Of a stretch of 64,000 nucleotides of DNA, positions 42,307 through 53,277 are shown piece by piece. The DNA lies in assembly GCF_016592595.1 (NCBI RefSeq), contig NZ_AP012977.1, forward strand, positions 1,465,912 through 1,529,911. Direction: 5' to 3'. The stretch comes from Abyssogena phaseoliformis symbiont OG214 (GTDB lineage: Bacteria; Pseudomonadota; Gammaproteobacteria; PS1; Pseudothioglobaceae). The notes under the pieces are model-generated. The model was not told the origin of the DNA. It searched no databases and saw only the letters and a list, made by a program, of their open reading frames with translations. Made by a program: the position numbers and the translations under genes. Position 1 is the first letter of the stretch. Each line of letters opens with the position of its first letter.

Positions 42307-43229
42307 ATGAAAGTTTTTAATCTAAAGTTTGCTATCCTTGCTTTATCAATGCTTGTTGATATTGTCAATGCACAACCGCCAATAAAATCAGGCGTAGTTA
42401 CTGGTGGTGTGTCTCATGCAATGCTGCCTTGATTTAAAGACAGTTTTTTAGAAATTGCTGACGATGCTGATGAGGCAAAGCAGAGTAATAAACATGTGTT
42501 GTTATTCTTTCATTTAGATGAATGTCCTTATTGTGATCAAATGGTGAAAGATTTTAATCAACCGTCGCTTAAAAAATTTATTCAACAACATTTTGATGTG
42601 ATTGCTATTAATATTCGAGGCGAGAAAGAAGTGGCGATTAATGAAAATCAACCGTTGAGTGAGAAAGAACTGGCAGCACAAGTCGAAGTGCAATATACAC
42701 CGACTGTGCTTTTTTTAAATCAAAAAAATGAGGTGGTAGCACGAACAAATAGCTATCGCAAGCCTAAAAAATTGAAAAAAGTTTTAGACTATGTATATAG
42801 CAAAGCATATACAGAATTAACCTTAGCACAATATATTGAAACGACTAAAAAAACGAGCGATCGCCAACCACAAAGCCACGAAATGTTTCAAAAAATTAAG
42901 GGTTTTTCCGCCCTTAAAACACCATTAGCCATAATTTTTGAAGATAAAGGTTGCGACGCTTGTGCTTATTTTTATAACACAACGCTCAAAGACAGCGCTG
43001 TCGTCAATAGAGTTTAACGCTTTTAGTGTGGTTCGTTTTAATGTTGATGCCACACAAGCTATTATTGGTAATAAAGGCAATCAAACCACACCTAAAGACT
43101 AGGCCGCAACAACTCAAGCTTAACTACTGATCTGGCATTGTCTTATTCAATGAGGACAATGAAATTACTCGTATTGATGGAGGTTTTATACAATTTTCAT
43201 TTGTTGCAACTAAGCGTATAACATACTAA
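42307..43229 (+). pseudogene. Broken two-domain thioredoxin-fold periplasmic protein
   Basis: ATG 42307, with TGAGG before it, starts a signal peptide (FAILALSMLVDIVNA). A TGA at 42430-42432, probably replacing a Trp codon, interrupts MLP-FKDSFLEIADDADEAK. Then comes the first thioredoxin fold with HLDECPYCDQMVKDF, and QVEVQYTPTVLFLNQKNEVV. A second domain has FEDKGCDACAYFYNTTL. After a shift near 43010 the frame reads EFNAFSVVRFNVDATQA and, after another, SGIVLFNEDNEITRIDGGF. Such proteins accompany DsbD in sulfur oxidisers (SoxW-like). It lies 30 bases before dsbD on the same strand and was probably a DsbD client. One nonsense codon and at least two frameshifts. Confidence 0.8.
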
Positions 43230-43258
43230 GGCACAATTGATACATTGAGGAAAGAGGC

Positions 43259-45490
43259 ATGAAACGTTTATTACTACCCTTATTTTTATTATTATCCGCA
43301 TTTTCATTAGTGCAGGTAGAAGATGATTTATTACCAGTAGATAAGGCGTTTGTCTTTAAGGCTAGCGTGGTTAATAACGAGATACTGCTTAATTGGGATA
43401 TTGCTAAAGGTTACTATCTTTATAAAGAAAAAATTAAGATTTCTGCTGATTTTTCAGCCCAGTTAGGCAATGCTAAGTTCCCAACAGCAAAGATTAGAAA
43501 TGATGAATTTTTTGGCAAAATTGGGGTTTATCGTGATAATGCCGTGGTGGTGGTTCCTGTGCTTAAAGGCGATACCGAGTCTATTTTATTAACTGTTAGT
43601 TATCAAGGTTGTGCCGATTTGGGCGTTTGTTACCCACCTATTACTAAATCAGTTGCGCTTAGCATCGGCTCAATGCGCTCGACCTCCTTGACTGATAATG
43701 TATTTAATCTATTTTCACGAGTCACTAATAAGGCGCAATCAATTGTTGAAAAAATCATTCCAATCTCTGATGAGCCTCTACCTGCAGATGATGCATTTAA
43801 ATTTTCAGTGGTGGCAATTGATGCCAATACGCTACTAGTAAAATGGACTATTCATCAAGAATATTATTTATATCATGATAAGTTTTTCTTTGATATCAAA
43901 GGGGCAAAATTTGGCGATATTGTTTTTCCAAAAGGAAAAATTAAAGACGATGAGTTTTTTGGCAAAATTGAGGTTCATAAAGGCGTATTAGAAGTTAAGA
44001 TTCCGCTTATTAATGTCAGTAATCAACCAATTACTTTTATCGTTAAATATCAAGGCTGCTGGGAGGGCGGTGTTTGCTATCCACCACAAGAAAAAACCAA
44101 AGACATTACGTTGCTTTCTCAGGTTGACGACTCTAATATCAATACCGCACCTGAAAAGCCACAAGCGCCTAGTATCGAGCAAGTTGAATTAAACGAAACC
44201 GACCAAATTACTGCGCTACTTCAACAAGACAACATATTGCTAGTATTAGCAAGTTTCTTTGGCTTTGGCTTATTACTGTCATTAACCCCTTGTGTGTTTC
44301 CAATGATTCCAATTCTGTCAGGTATTATTGTGGGTCAAAAAGGCGAAGTTAGCACTAAAAAAGCGCTAATTATGTCCATTGTATTTGTATTGTCCATGAG
44401 CATAACCTATTCAATTGCGGGTGTATTGGCAGGCTATTTTGGTGAAAATTTACAAGTGTTGTTCCAAACCCCTTGGATACTGGCTATTTTTAGTTTGATT
44501 TTTGTCGCCTTGGCATTTTCTATGTTTGGTTATTATGAAATCCAACTGCCTGCCAATTTACAAGGAAAAATTACAAAAATAAGCAATGGCCAAGAAGGTG
44601 GGCACTTAATTGGTGTGGCTATTATGGGATTTTTATCAGCGCTCATTGTGGGGCCTTGCGTTGCGCCACCGCTAGCAGGTGCGTTGATTTATATTGGGCA
44701 AACTGGCGATACATTATTAGGTGGGTTGTCGCTGTTTGTAATGAGTTTAGGTATGGGCGCGCCACTTGTTGCGATTGGCGCAGGCATAAGCAAACTGCCT
44801 AAAGCAGGCGGCTGGATGGATAATATTAAATACGTCTTTGGTATTTTAATGCTAGCCGTAGCAATTTATCTACTTGATAGAATCATCTCACCCCTTACGT
44901 CACTTGTATTATGGGCGATGCTCACTACCATATCACCAATTGCTATGGGTGCATTGAGCACACAAACAAGCACTTCAAGCCCTTGGCAACGTATCTTTAA
45001 AGCATTAGGCTTAATCATACTGGGCTATGGTATCTTGCTTTGGATATTGGTGGCACGTGGTGGTGGCGATATGTTCCAACCGCTATCAGGTTGGGGGGCG
45101 TCAAGTATAACAACTGAATCAGTCCATATAAAATTTGAACGCGTCAAATCGGTGAATGAGCTAGACCAAATTCTAGCAAAAGCGAAGAGTAACAACCAAA
45201 TTGTTATGCTAGACTTTTATGCTGACTGGTGTATCTCTTGTAAAGAGCTTGAGCGCTTTGTGTTTTCTAATGCCAGTGTGGTTAACGAAATGGCTATGGC
45301 TAATGTCATTGCACTTCAAGCCGACGTGACTGAAAACAATGCCAACGATAAAGCATTAATGAAACGATTTGGTCTTGTTGGCCCGCCTGCTATTTTGTTT
45401 TTCAACAATGATATTGAAAATCGCTCGCAAAGAATTATTGGCGAGATTAACGCACAAGACTTTCTCAGCCACCTCAATAAAACCAAATAA
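43259..45490 (+). CDS. dsbD: Thiol:disulfide interchange protein DsbD with duplicated N-terminal domain
   Basis: DsbD carries electrons from cytoplasmic thioredoxin to periplasmic thiols. The 743-residue product is longer than the 565 of E. coli because the alpha domain is duplicated. Copy 1 (about 25-135) has QGCADLGVCYPP (C118, C124); copy 2 (about 172-285) has QGCWEGGVCYPP (C267, C273). Both contain a DEFFGKI turn. The membrane beta domain (325-600) has C345 in LTPCVFPM and C467 in GPCVAPPLAG. The gamma thioredoxin domain has DWCISCKEL (C658, C661). A signal peptide occupies 1-20. Intact, although its likely client gene immediately upstream is dead, so other clients such as cytochrome c maturation must remain. 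Confidence 0.96.
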   Translation: MKRLLLPLFLLLSAFSLVQVEDDLLPVDKAFVFKASVVNNEILLNWDIAKGYYLYKEKIKISADFSAQLGNAKFPTAKIRNDEFFGKIGVYRDNAVVVVPVLKGDTESILLTVSYQGCADLGVCYPPITKSVALSIGSMRSTSLTDNVFNLFSRVTNKAQSIVEKIIPISDEPLPADDAFKFSVVAIDANTLLVKWTIHQEYYLYHDKFFFDIKGAKFGDIVFPKGKIKDDEFFGKIEVHKGVLEVKIPLINVSNQPITFIVKYQGCWEGGVCYPPQEKTKDITLLSQVDDSNINTAPEKPQAPSIEQVELNETDQITALLQQDNILLVLASFFGFGLLLSLTPCVFPMIPILSGIIVGQKGEVSTKKALIMSIVFVLSMSITYSIAGVLAGYFGENLQVLFQTPWILAIFSLIFVALAFSMFGYYEIQLPANLQGKITKISNGQEGGHLIGVAIMGFLSALIVGPCVAPPLAGALIYIGQTGDTLLGGLSLFVMSLGMGAPLVAIGAGISKLPKAGGWMDNIKYVFGILMLAVAIYLLDRIISPLTSLVLWAMLTTISPIAMGALSTQTSTSSPWQRIFKALGLIILGYGILLWILVARGGGDMFQPLSGWGASSITTESVHIKFERVKSVNELDQILAKAKSNNQIVMLDFYADWCISCKELERFVFSNASVVNEMAMANVIALQADVTENNANDKALMKRFGLVGPPAILFFNNDIENRSQRIIGEINAQDFLSHLNKTK

Positions 45491-45576
45491 AATAAGCGAA
45501 AATGCGGATAAAACCAACTATCGTACACGGTATTGGTGGTAAAATCGTTTTTATTTAAATTTTTCTTGTTAACAAA

Positions 45577-46026
45577 ATGGATGTTCTTTTATTAAACGGT
45601 CCTAACCTTAATCTGCTTGGTACTCGCGAGCCTGATTATTACGGCGCACAAACACTGGATGACATTACCAGTAATCTTGCAAAAATAGCAAACGATGCTG
45701 GACTTATACTTGAACACCATCAAGACAATTCAGAAGCAGGATTGATTGAACATATTCACAACGCTACAAATAACGGCGTTCAATATATCATTATCAACCC
45801 TGCAGCTTTCACACACACGTCAGTCGCTTTGCGTGATGCCCTGCTCGCTGTAGGTATTGAGTTCACTGAAGTTCATTTGTCTAATGTGTATAAGCGTGAA
45901 GACTTCCGTAAACAATCTTATTTTTCAGACATTGCACAAGGCGTCATTTCAGGCTTTCGCGCCCAAGGCTATGAATTTGCACTACAAGCCGCAATTCAAC
46001 ATATTCAACAATTAAAGAGGTCATGA
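45577..46026 (+). CDS. aroQ: 3-dehydroquinate dehydratase, type II
   Basis: AroQ dehydrates 3-dehydroquinate in the shikimate pathway. The 149-residue product has the flexible-lid motif [18 protein letters not shown] (Arg18 and Tyr24 region). It also has the catalytic His segment [17 protein letters not shown] and [14 protein letters not shown]. Its stop lies directly before accB, and aroQ-accB-accC is a common gammaproteobacterial operon. Intact. Confidence 0.97.
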   Translation: MDVLLLNGPNLNLLGTREPDYYGAQTLDDITSNLAKIANDAGLILEHHQDNSEAGLIEHIHNATNNGVQYIIINPAAFTHTSVALRDALLAVGIEFTEVHLSNVYKREDFRKQSYFSDIAQGVISGFRAQGYEFALQAAIQHIQQLKRS

Positions 46027-46461
46027 ATGGACATCCGTAAAGTAAAAAAATTAATGGAATTGCTAGAACAATCTGGCATGAGTGAAATTGAAATTGTTGA
46101 GGGTAAAGAGTCCGTGCGTATTTCGCGCTATGGCAACGCACCAGTAGCAATAGCAGCCCCTGTAGTAGCGCCAGCAGAAGTTCCTACAATGGCAGTACCA
46201 TCTGAAGATAGTGCGCCAACAGTAGATGGTCATCCGATTACTTCACCTATGGTTGGTACTTTTTATGGCGCAGCATCGCCCACGTCTGATGCTTTTATTA
46301 AAATTGGTCAACACGTCAACCAAGGTGATACAATTTGTATCGTTGAAGCCATGAAAATCATGAACCAAATTGAGGCAGACCAACCTGGAACAGTCACTGA
46401 AATCTTATGTACAGATGGCGATGCAGTTGAATTTGGTCAAACACTAGTCGTCATTCAATGA
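46027..46461 (+). CDS. accB: Biotin carboxyl carrier protein of acetyl-CoA carboxylase
   Basis: AccB carries the carboxybiotin of acetyl-CoA carboxylase for fatty-acid synthesis. The 144-residue product has an N-terminal helix, an Ala/Pro/Val-rich linker (36-65) and the biotinyl domain. The biotinylated lysine is K110 in [13 protein letters not shown], with Ile in place of the usual second Met. The SPMVGTFY strand is conserved. Its TGA overlaps the accC start (ATGA). Intact. Confidence 0.97.
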   Translation: MDIRKVKKLMELLEQSGMSEIEIVEGKESVRISRYGNAPVAIAAPVVAPAEVPTMAVPSEDSAPTVDGHPITSPMVGTFYGAASPTSDAFIKIGQHVNQGDTICIVEAMKIMNQIEADQPGTVTEILCTDGDAVEFGQTLVVIQ

Positions 46462-47816
46462 CGTCAATGAATAAAATTCGCAAAGTTCTCATTGCTAATC
46501 GTGGTGAAATTGCGCTTAGAATTTTAAGAGCTTGTAAGGAGCTAGGTATCAAAACCGTTGCTGTGTATTCAACAGCAGACAAAAACCTTAAGCATGTGCG
46601 CTTGTCTGACGAGGCTGTGTGCATTGGCCCACACCCATCAAAAGACAGTTATTTAAACATCCCTGCACTGATTGCTGCTGCAGAAGTTACTCACGCTGAT
46701 GCCATTCATCCTGGCTATGGTTTTTTATCTGAAAGTGCAGATTTTGCACAACGCGTTGAAGAAAGTGGTTTTATTTTTATTGGCCCACATGCAGATAATA
46801 TTCGCGTCATGGGCGATAAAGTTACCGCTATTAGAGCCATGCAAAAATATGGCGTACCTTGTGTACCTGGATCAGATGGTGGTTTGACTGAAGATGCTGC
46901 CCAAAACACCAAACTTGCTCGTGATATTGGCTTTCCAATTATCATCAAAGCCTCTGGCGGTGGCGGTGGTCGTGGCATGCGCGTGGTTGAAAAAGAAGCC
47001 GACCTACTTGATTCGATTGAGCTAACTAAAACAGAAGCGCTTAACTTTTTTGGCAACGGCGAAGTATATATGGAGAAATTTTTAACCACGCCTAGGCATG
47101 TTGAAATTCAAATATTAGCTGACGAGCATGGCAATGCTGTGCACTTAGGCGAACGCGACTGCTCGATGCAAAGACGCCATCAAAAAGTGGTAGAAGAAGC
47201 ACCAGCACCTGGCACCACACCGGAATTGCGCCAAAAAATCGGTAGTGCTTGTACGGATGCTTGTAAAGCCATTAACTATCGCGGCGCTGGCACGTTTGAA
47301 TTTTTATTTGAAAATGATGAATTCTATTTCATTGAAATGAATACTCGCGTTCAGGTGGAACACCCTGTCACCGAAATGATTACTGGTATTGATATTGTGC
47401 GTGAACAAATACGCATTGCTGATGGTCAAACACTTTCATTTACACAGGATGATGTGAAAATCAAAGGCCATGCGATTGAATGCCGTATTAATGCTGAAGA
47501 CCCTAATAATTTTATGCCTTCACCAGGAAAAATCACCCAATATCATGTCGCTGGCGGTTTAGGCGTACGTGTCGATTCACACATATATAATGGCTATACC
47601 GTACCACCCCATTACGATTCTATGATTGGAAAATTGATTACTTTTGCTGATACTCGACTAGGCGCCATTATCAAAATGCAAAATGCACTTGATGAAATGG
47701 TGATTGATGGTATTAAAACCAATATCGCCTTGCAAAGAAGAATTATGAATGACAAAACCTTCCAAAAAGGCGGTATGAATATCCACTATCTCGAAAAAAT
47801 GTTGGGAGCTCACTAG
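46458..47816 (+). CDS. accC: Biotin carboxylase subunit of acetyl-CoA carboxylase
   Basis: AccC carboxylates biotin with ATP and bicarbonate. The 452-residue ATP-grasp protein has [20 protein letters not shown] at the N-terminus and [11 protein letters not shown]. The glycine-rich loop is [12 protein letters not shown] and the active site [17 protein letters not shown] 46458 overlaps the accB stop; ATG 46467, three codons later, is an equally good start by family alignment. Intact. Confidence 0.97.
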   Translation: MTSMNKIRKVLIANRGEIALRILRACKELGIKTVAVYSTADKNLKHVRLSDEAVCIGPHPSKDSYLNIPALIAAAEVTHADAIHPGYGFLSESADFAQRVEESGFIFIGPHADNIRVMGDKVTAIRAMQKYGVPCVPGSDGGLTEDAAQNTKLARDIGFPIIIKASGGGGGRGMRVVEKEADLLDSIELTKTEALNFFGNGEVYMEKFLTTPRHVEIQILADEHGNAVHLGERDCSMQRRHQKVVEEAPAPGTTPELRQKIGSACTDACKAINYRGAGTFEFLFENDEFYFIEMNTRVQVEHPVTEMITGIDIVREQIRIADGQTLSFTQDDVKIKGHAIECRINAEDPNNFMPSPGKITQYHVAGGLGVRVDSHIYNGYTVPPHYDSMIGKLITFADTRLGAIIKMQNALDEMVIDGIKTNIALQRRIMNDKTFQKGGMNIHYLEKMLGAH

Positions 47817-47819
47817 TAT

Positions 47820-48842
47820 ATGATTAAAGTAGGCATTATTGGCGCTACTGGGTACACAGGGCTGGAGCTTATGCGTCTTTTACATAACCACCCAAGTGCA
47901 AAAATTATTGCCCTATGTTCAAGGGCAAATGCTGGTAAAGCCGTTGTTGAAGAATTTCCCAGCCTAATAGGCTATGTTGATCTTAAATTTATTGCGCCAA
48001 ATGATAAGACATTATTTAAGTGCGACGTCATTTTCTTTGCCACACCACATGGCGTAGCTATGAATAGCACTGGTCAATTCCTAGACAAAGGCATCAAAAT
48101 AATTGACTTAAGTGCTGATTTTCGTATTAAAGACAGTACTGAATGGAGCAAATGGTACGGCATGGCACACACACAAAGTGCTTTGTTAAAAAATGCCGTT
48201 TATGGCTTGCCTGAAGTTTACAGCTCACAAATCAAAAACGCCGCCTTGGTTGCCAACCCTGGATGCTACCCGACTGCAATCACGCTAGCACTTAAGCCTT
48301 TGCTTGAAGCAAATGTCATTGACACAAAAAGCATTATCGCTGATTGCAAATCAGGCGTTAGTGGCGCAGGCAGAGATGCGAATATTGCCACACTTTTTTG
48401 CGAAGTAAACGACTCCTTAAAGCCTTATAATGTTAATCAACACCGTCACAAACCTGAAACACAACAAGTGCTAACAGACATTGCAAATACAGATGTGGAT
48501 TTTATCTTTACCCCACACCTGGTACCTATGACTCGGGGCATGCTTGCCAGTGTTTACGTTGATTTAACAAAGGATATCGATGCACAAGAATTGTTTGAAA
48601 ATCACTACCAAGACAACAAATTTGTTCATATATTGCCAATTGGCATTTATCCACAAACCAAATCAGTTAAAGGCACGAATAATTGCCATATTGGTATTCA
48701 AAAATCAAACAACAAACTTATTATTATGACGGTTATTGATAACGTAGGTAAGGGCGCCTCAGGACAAGCCATACAAAACATGAACCTCATGTTTGGACTT
48801 GATGAAGGCTTAGGATTGGAACAAATTGGCTTATTGCCATAG
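47820..48842 (+). CDS. argC: N-acetyl-gamma-glutamyl-phosphate reductase
   Basis: ArgC performs the third step of arginine synthesis. The 340-residue product has the NADP-binding GATGYTG motif (8-14) and LSADFR. The catalytic cysteine is C149 in NPGCYPTA, and PHLVPMTRGML is in the C-terminal domain. It starts three bases after the accC stop. Intact. Confidence 0.97.
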   Translation: MIKVGIIGATGYTGLELMRLLHNHPSAKIIALCSRANAGKAVVEEFPSLIGYVDLKFIAPNDKTLFKCDVIFFATPHGVAMNSTGQFLDKGIKIIDLSADFRIKDSTEWSKWYGMAHTQSALLKNAVYGLPEVYSSQIKNAALVANPGCYPTAITLALKPLLEANVIDTKSIIADCKSGVSGAGRDANIATLFCEVNDSLKPYNVNQHRHKPETQQVLTDIANTDVDFIFTPHLVPMTRGMLASVYVDLTKDIDAQELFENHYQDNKFVHILPIGIYPQTKSVKGTNNCHIGIQKSNNKLIIMTVIDNVGKGASGQAIQNMNLMFGLDEGLGLEQIGLLP

Positions 48843-48851
48843 GGGAGTAAT

Positions 48852-49205
48852 ATGGAAACAGGACAAGTTTTAGAAAAAGCAGACATTACTTTTAGCAACA
48901 ATGCGGCTAAAAAAGTATCAATACTCATTGAAGAGGAAAAAAATAACAACTTGCATTTACGTGTTTATATTACAGGCGGTGGTTGTTCTGGCTTTTCCTA
49001 TGGTTTTACTTTTGACGAAACCTACAAAGAGGGTGACTCAAGCGTTGATAACAGTGGCGTACAATTAGTCGTTGACCCCATGAGTTATCAATACTTAATT
49101 GGTGCAACCGTTGATTATTTAGAAGACTTACAAGGCGCACGCTTTATTATCCACAACCCAAATGCTAAAACCACTTGTGGTTGCGGTTCATCTTTTTCGG
49201 TATAA
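48852..49205 (+). CDS. erpA: Iron-sulfur cluster insertion protein ErpA
   Basis: This A-type carrier delivers Fe-S clusters to apoproteins. The 117-residue product has the three conserved cysteines C45 (GGGCSGF), C109 and C111 (TTCGCGSSF). The length and the [18 protein letters not shown] segment favour ErpA over IscA. A GGGAG ribosome site precedes ATG 48852. Intact. Confidence 0.95.
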   Translation: METGQVLEKADITFSNNAAKKVSILIEEEKNNNLHLRVYITGGGCSGFSYGFTFDETYKEGDSSVDNSGVQLVVDPMSYQYLIGATVDYLEDLQGARFIIHNPNAKTTCGCGSSFSV

Positions 49206-49208
49206 ATT

Positions 49209-50345
49209 ATGATTGAATATATCCCGGGCTTGGCAGGTGTTCCTGCAACAGAATCTTCTGTTTCTTCTATTGATGGAAAAAATGGTATTTTGGCTTATCG
49301 TGGCTACTCAATTGAGGACTTGGTTAAACACGCCTCTTTTGAAGAAGTGTCTATGCTACTTCGAGATGGAGAACTACCAGACAAAAACAAACTAGATAAC
49401 TTTAAACATGTTTTACACAAACGTTATGAAGTAAAGCGCAACATCCGTTCTATGATGTGGTCTTTGCCTACCAATGGACATCCGATGGATGTTTTACAAA
49501 CTGCCATTGCCGCTATGGCAACATTCTATCCTGGTGCAGACGCACAAAACCCAGACTCTATCTATACACAAAGTGCGTTGACTAAAATTATTTCTAACAT
49601 GAGCACTCTGGTGGCAATGTGGGCACGCATTAGTGCTGGTTATGACCCCATTCCTCCCAGCAGGGGAATGTCCTACGCTAAGAACTTTCTATATATGTCC
49701 TTTGGAGAAGAGCCTGATGATGATATTGTCAAGCTTTTTGATGCCTGTTTAATTCTGCATGCAGAACATACCATTAATGCCTCAACTTTTTCTGCCATGG
49801 TAACCGCTTCTACGCTTGCTAATCCATTTGCTTCGATTTCGGCTGCAGTTGGCACTTTAGCAGGCTCCTTACATGGTGGTGCAAATGAAGATGTGCTTAA
49901 AATGTTGGATGAAATTGGCGATGCTAAAAATGCTCGTGGTTATATTAAAAACCGCCTAGAAAACAAACAAGTCATTTGGGGTATGGGGCATAGAGAATAT
50001 AGCATTAAAGACCCTCGCGCAAGTATTTTACAAGCCATGATTGAGGCCTATATCAAAAAATCTAACATGCGTCTTTCTAAACGCTTTGAAACTGCACTAG
50101 AGGTAGAAAGAATTTGTGAAGAATTGCTATCAAGCAAAGGTGTTTATCCAAATGTAGATTTTTACTCAGGCATTTTATATGCTGAAATTTTCAAAATTCC
50201 ACAAACACACTTTACGCCTATTTTTGCCATGGCTCGTTCTGCTGGCTGGACAGCTCATTGGCACGAACAAGTTGGGCATAACCGCATTTTCAGGCCCACA
50301 CAAATCTACACAGGGGCTGATTTTAGAGATTATCCTAAAAAATAA
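49209..50345 (+). CDS. gltA: Citrate synthase
   Basis: Citrate synthase condenses oxaloacetate and acetyl-CoA. The 378-residue product is of the shorter 2-methylcitrate-synthase-like length. Catalytic residues are H222 (GSLHGGANE), H261 (WGMGHREY) and D317 (PNVDFYSG). It starts three bases after erpA. In chemoautotrophic symbionts this enzyme serves glutamate synthesis through a partial cycle; that role is inferred. PrpC is an alternative by sequence, but no prp genes are present. Intact. Confidence 0.92.
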   Translation: MIEYIPGLAGVPATESSVSSIDGKNGILAYRGYSIEDLVKHASFEEVSMLLRDGELPDKNKLDNFKHVLHKRYEVKRNIRSMMWSLPTNGHPMDVLQTAIAAMATFYPGADAQNPDSIYTQSALTKIISNMSTLVAMWARISAGYDPIPPSRGMSYAKNFLYMSFGEEPDDDIVKLFDACLILHAEHTINASTFSAMVTASTLANPFASISAAVGTLAGSLHGGANEDVLKMLDEIGDAKNARGYIKNRLENKQVIWGMGHREYSIKDPRASILQAMIEAYIKKSNMRLSKRFETALEVERICEELLSSKGVYPNVDFYSGILYAEIFKIPQTHFTPIFAMARSAGWTAHWHEQVGHNRIFRPTQIYTGADFRDYPKK

Positions 50346-50347
50346 TC

Positions 50348-51088
50348 ATGGAAAATACCACACATTTTGGATTCAAGCAGGTTGCCACAAACGACAAACA
50401 AAGTTTGGTTAGGGATGTTTTTAACTCTGTCGCAAGTAAATATGACTTAATGAACGATGTCTTATCCTTTGGTGCGCACCGCCTTTGGAAGCGTTATACG
50501 ATTGCTTCAAGTAATGTTAAGGCTGGCGACAAAGTACTAGACATTGCTGGTGGAACGGGTGATTTAGCCATTGAATTTAGGAAAAAAGTAGGTGATAATG
50601 GGCAGGTCATACTAAGCGATATTAACGCTGCTATGCTGAATGAAGGCCGTAAAAACTTAACCAATAAAGGTATTTTTGGGGTTGATTTTGTGCAACTCAA
50701 TGCGCAATACCTACCCTTTGATAGCAATACATTTGATTGTGTCAGCATTGCCTTTGGTCTTAGAAACGTGACTGATAAAGACCAAGCACTCAAAGAAATG
50801 TATCGTATCTTGAAGCCTGGTAGCTGTTTGTTGATTTTAGAATTTTCAACAACCGACTCTGCATTATTAAAAAAATTATACGACTTTTATTCGTTCAATA
50901 TTATGCCAAAACTCGGTGGTATTATTGCTGGTGACGAAGCCTCATATCAATATTTAGCTGAATCAATCCGCAAACATCCAGACCAAGAAACCCTTAAAAA
51001 CATGGTGCTGAACGCCGGATTCGACTTTTGTGAATATCATAATTTATCAGGCGGCATTGTTGCCTTGCATAAAGGTATCAAAGTATAA
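50348..51088 (+). CDS. ubiE: Ubiquinone/menaquinone C-methyltransferase UbiE
   Basis: UbiE C-methylates the quinone ring with SAM. The 246-residue product has [20 protein letters not shown] and SAM motif [12 protein letters not shown]. It also has [13 protein letters not shown] and [15 protein letters not shown]. It begins two bases after the citrate synthase stop and leads the ubiE-ubiJ-ubiB set. Quinone is needed here as acceptor for SQR. Intact. Confidence 0.97.
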   Translation: MENTTHFGFKQVATNDKQSLVRDVFNSVASKYDLMNDVLSFGAHRLWKRYTIASSNVKAGDKVLDIAGGTGDLAIEFRKKVGDNGQVILSDINAAMLNEGRKNLTNKGIFGVDFVQLNAQYLPFDSNTFDCVSIAFGLRNVTDKDQALKEMYRILKPGSCLLILEFSTTDSALLKKLYDFYSFNIMPKLGGIIAGDEASYQYLAESIRKHPDQETLKNMVLNAGFDFCEYHNLSGGIVALHKGIKV

Positions 51089-51094
51089 AGCCCG

Positions 51095-51634
51095 ATGCAG
51101 CCCTTTGCAATTTTTTGGCATAAACAAGCCGTTATTCTTGAGCAAGCATTAAACCACTTAATCATTAACAGCAAAGTTGACATTGGCGTGCTTAATGGCA
51201 AAACGATTGGCTTTTCTTTGCAGGATTTACCATTGGACGTGCACTTTGTATGTGCCAATAATCGAATATTTGTTTTGTCTGCCACTGACAAACCCACAAA
51301 CGTTAATATTAAGCTCAAACCTATAGTATTTATATCCTTGTTCCAAGGTAAAGACCTAACTGAGCTGCTTAGACAAGATAAAATTAATATTCATGGTGAT
51401 GTTAAAACTGCTCAATTATTGGTTGGTTTACTAAAAGAAGTCGATATTGACCTTGAAGAAATAGCATCAAAATACACAGGTGATATAATTGCCAACCAAC
51501 TTGGAAAGCTAACAAAAAAATTCAACCATACCGGTGCACAATCAAACAACCTGCTTGAGATAATTAAAAACAGGCTGTCTACCTTGTTAATCAATCCAAT
51601 TAAATCTGAACGATACAAACATAAAAACAGTTAG
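51095..51634 (+). CDS. ubiJ: Ubiquinone biosynthesis accessory factor UbiJ (SCP2 domain)
   Basis: UbiJ is a lipid-binding SCP2-domain protein that with UbiK helps the soluble Ubi complex. The 179-residue product has a predicted beta-rich SCP2 region (27-110), with INIHGDVKTAQLLVGLLKEV typical of the family. An amphipathic C-terminal segment follows. The ubiE-ubiJ-ubiB order strongly supports the call; sequence conservation is weak as usual. Intact. Confidence 0.9.
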   Translation: MQPFAIFWHKQAVILEQALNHLIINSKVDIGVLNGKTIGFSLQDLPLDVHFVCANNRIFVLSATDKPTNVNIKLKPIVFISLFQGKDLTELLRQDKINIHGDVKTAQLLVGLLKEVDIDLEEIASKYTGDIIANQLGKLTKKFNHTGAQSNNLLEIIKNRLSTLLINPIKSERYKHKNS

Positions 51635-51636
51635 CC

Positions 51637-53241
51637 ATGCACAGCCTTCTAAGATTTATTAAAATTTCTCGTGTTTTGATGCGCTATCGTCTTGATTCTT
51701 TGGTGCTATCAACACCACTACTGAAAAGCTTCAAGCCTTTGGTGTATCTCATTCCTTGGCATTACTTCCCCATTAAAAAATACACACGAGGCCAACGTAT
51801 TCGCTTAGCACTAGAAGAGCTAGGGCCCATATTTATCAAATTTGGGCAAACGCTCTCTACTAGGCGTGATTTACTACCAGGGGATATTGGCGATGAATTA
51901 GAAAAATTGCAAGACAGTTGTCCCGCTTTTGACCCAATAAAGGCCAAGCAAATTATTGAACAATCATTAGGTGCACCCACTGAAAGTTTATTTAAACGCT
52001 TTGATATTAAGCCTCTAGCCTCAGCCTCAATTGCTCAAGTGCACACCGCACTAACAAATGATGATAATGAAGTGGTGGTTAAGGTTGTCAGACCTGATAT
52101 CGATAAAGCCATCAGGCGTGATATTAAACTAATGTACACCTTAGCAAGGCTATTTAATAAACATCCGATTAGTAAAAAACTACGTCCTATAGAAATTGTA
52201 GCAGAGTTCGAAGGCATTATTTTGAATGAACTAGACATGCGCATTGAAGCCAAAAACTGTTTAAGAATTGGCAAAAATTTTAAAAATTCCAGTTTGCTTT
52301 ACATTCCAAAAGTTTACCCAAGCTTGTGCCATAAGAACATTCTAACCACTGAGCGCATTCATGGTATTCCAGTAGGTGACATTAAACAACTAAAAGCCAA
52401 TCATATTGACATGAAACGATTGGCAGAAGAAGGTGTGATTATTTTCTTCACCCAGGTTTTTAAGCATAATTTTTTCCATGCTGATATGCACCCTGGTAAT
52501 ATTTTTGTCAGTACTAATGGACAATATATAGGGGTTGATTTTGGCATCATGGGCACGCTTACTGAAGCTGACAAAGACCTTCTAGCGGATATTTTTCTGG
52601 CTTTTTTCAACCAAGATTATAAAAAAGTAGCACAAACTTATATTGACTCTGGCTGGATAAGCCCAACAACAGACATATCTGCCTTTGAAGCTGCCGTTAA
52701 AAGAATTTGTGAACCGATGTTTGAGAAGCTTCTAGGTGAAATCTCTTTTGGTCAGGTATTACTTGAACTTATTCAAGAGGCTAAAAATTTTGACATCACT
52801 ATTCAGTCACAACTGTTATTATTAGACAAAACCTTATTAAATATTGAAGGGCTTGGCAGGCAGTTGTATCCACAGCTCGACTTATGGACAACTGCAAAAC
52901 CATTTTTAGAAGATTTAGTTAAAGAGAAATACAGTGTGAAAAATACCTTTGAAAAAATAAAAGACCAAGTGCCACAACTCCTGAAAGATATTCCAGAGTT
53001 GCCTGCCTTGACCATTAATGCGCTCAAGCAATTAAACAAAATAAAAGACATTGGACCTCTTCATGCTCAGCAAACCGATAGTATTGTTAACCAACTCAAA
53101 GACAATGCAAACAGGCAAATTTATGCTATTTTTGCTGGCGCTTTGGCTATTCTTAGTGGCATTTTAGCGGTTAATGAATTTTGGCTACCAAGTTTGCTCA
53201 GTAGTGTTATTGCTTTGATATTTTGGTTCAAGTCTAGATAG
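51637..53241 (+). CDS. ubiB: Ubiquinone biosynthesis kinase-like protein UbiB
   Basis: UbiB is an atypical (ABC1/ADCK) kinase-like ATPase needed for ubiquinone synthesis. The 534-residue product has the KxGQ motif in IFIKFGQTLSTRRDLLP, the Ala-rich loop LASASIAQVHTA, HADMHPGNIF and VDFGIMG. Two C-terminal membrane helices (about 493-532) follow. It begins three bases after ubiJ. Intact. Confidence 0.97.
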   Translation: MHSLLRFIKISRVLMRYRLDSLVLSTPLLKSFKPLVYLIPWHYFPIKKYTRGQRIRLALEELGPIFIKFGQTLSTRRDLLPGDIGDELEKLQDSCPAFDPIKAKQIIEQSLGAPTESLFKRFDIKPLASASIAQVHTALTNDDNEVVVKVVRPDIDKAIRRDIKLMYTLARLFNKHPISKKLRPIEIVAEFEGIILNELDMRIEAKNCLRIGKNFKNSSLLYIPKVYPSLCHKNILTTERIHGIPVGDIKQLKANHIDMKRLAEEGVIIFFTQVFKHNFFHADMHPGNIFVSTNGQYIGVDFGIMGTLTEADKDLLADIFLAFFNQDYKKVAQTYIDSGWISPTTDISAFEAAVKRICEPMFEKLLGEISFGQVLLELIQEAKNFDITIQSQLLLLDKTLLNIEGLGRQLYPQLDLWTTAKPFLEDLVKEKYSVKNTFEKIKDQVPQLLKDIPELPALTINALKQLNKIKDIGPLHAQQTDSIVNQLKDNANRQIYAIFAGALAILSGILAVNEFWLPSLLSSVIALIFWFKSR

Positions 53242-53277
53242 GTAGTTTTCTTAATCCCAACATAGAAAATTTGTTGT

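Noticed and set aside
42430-42432. UGA recoding (Trp or selenocysteine) in the thioredoxin-fold gene
   Set aside because: Later frameshifts also break the gene, and intact genes in the window end normally at TGA (for example trpF, accB).
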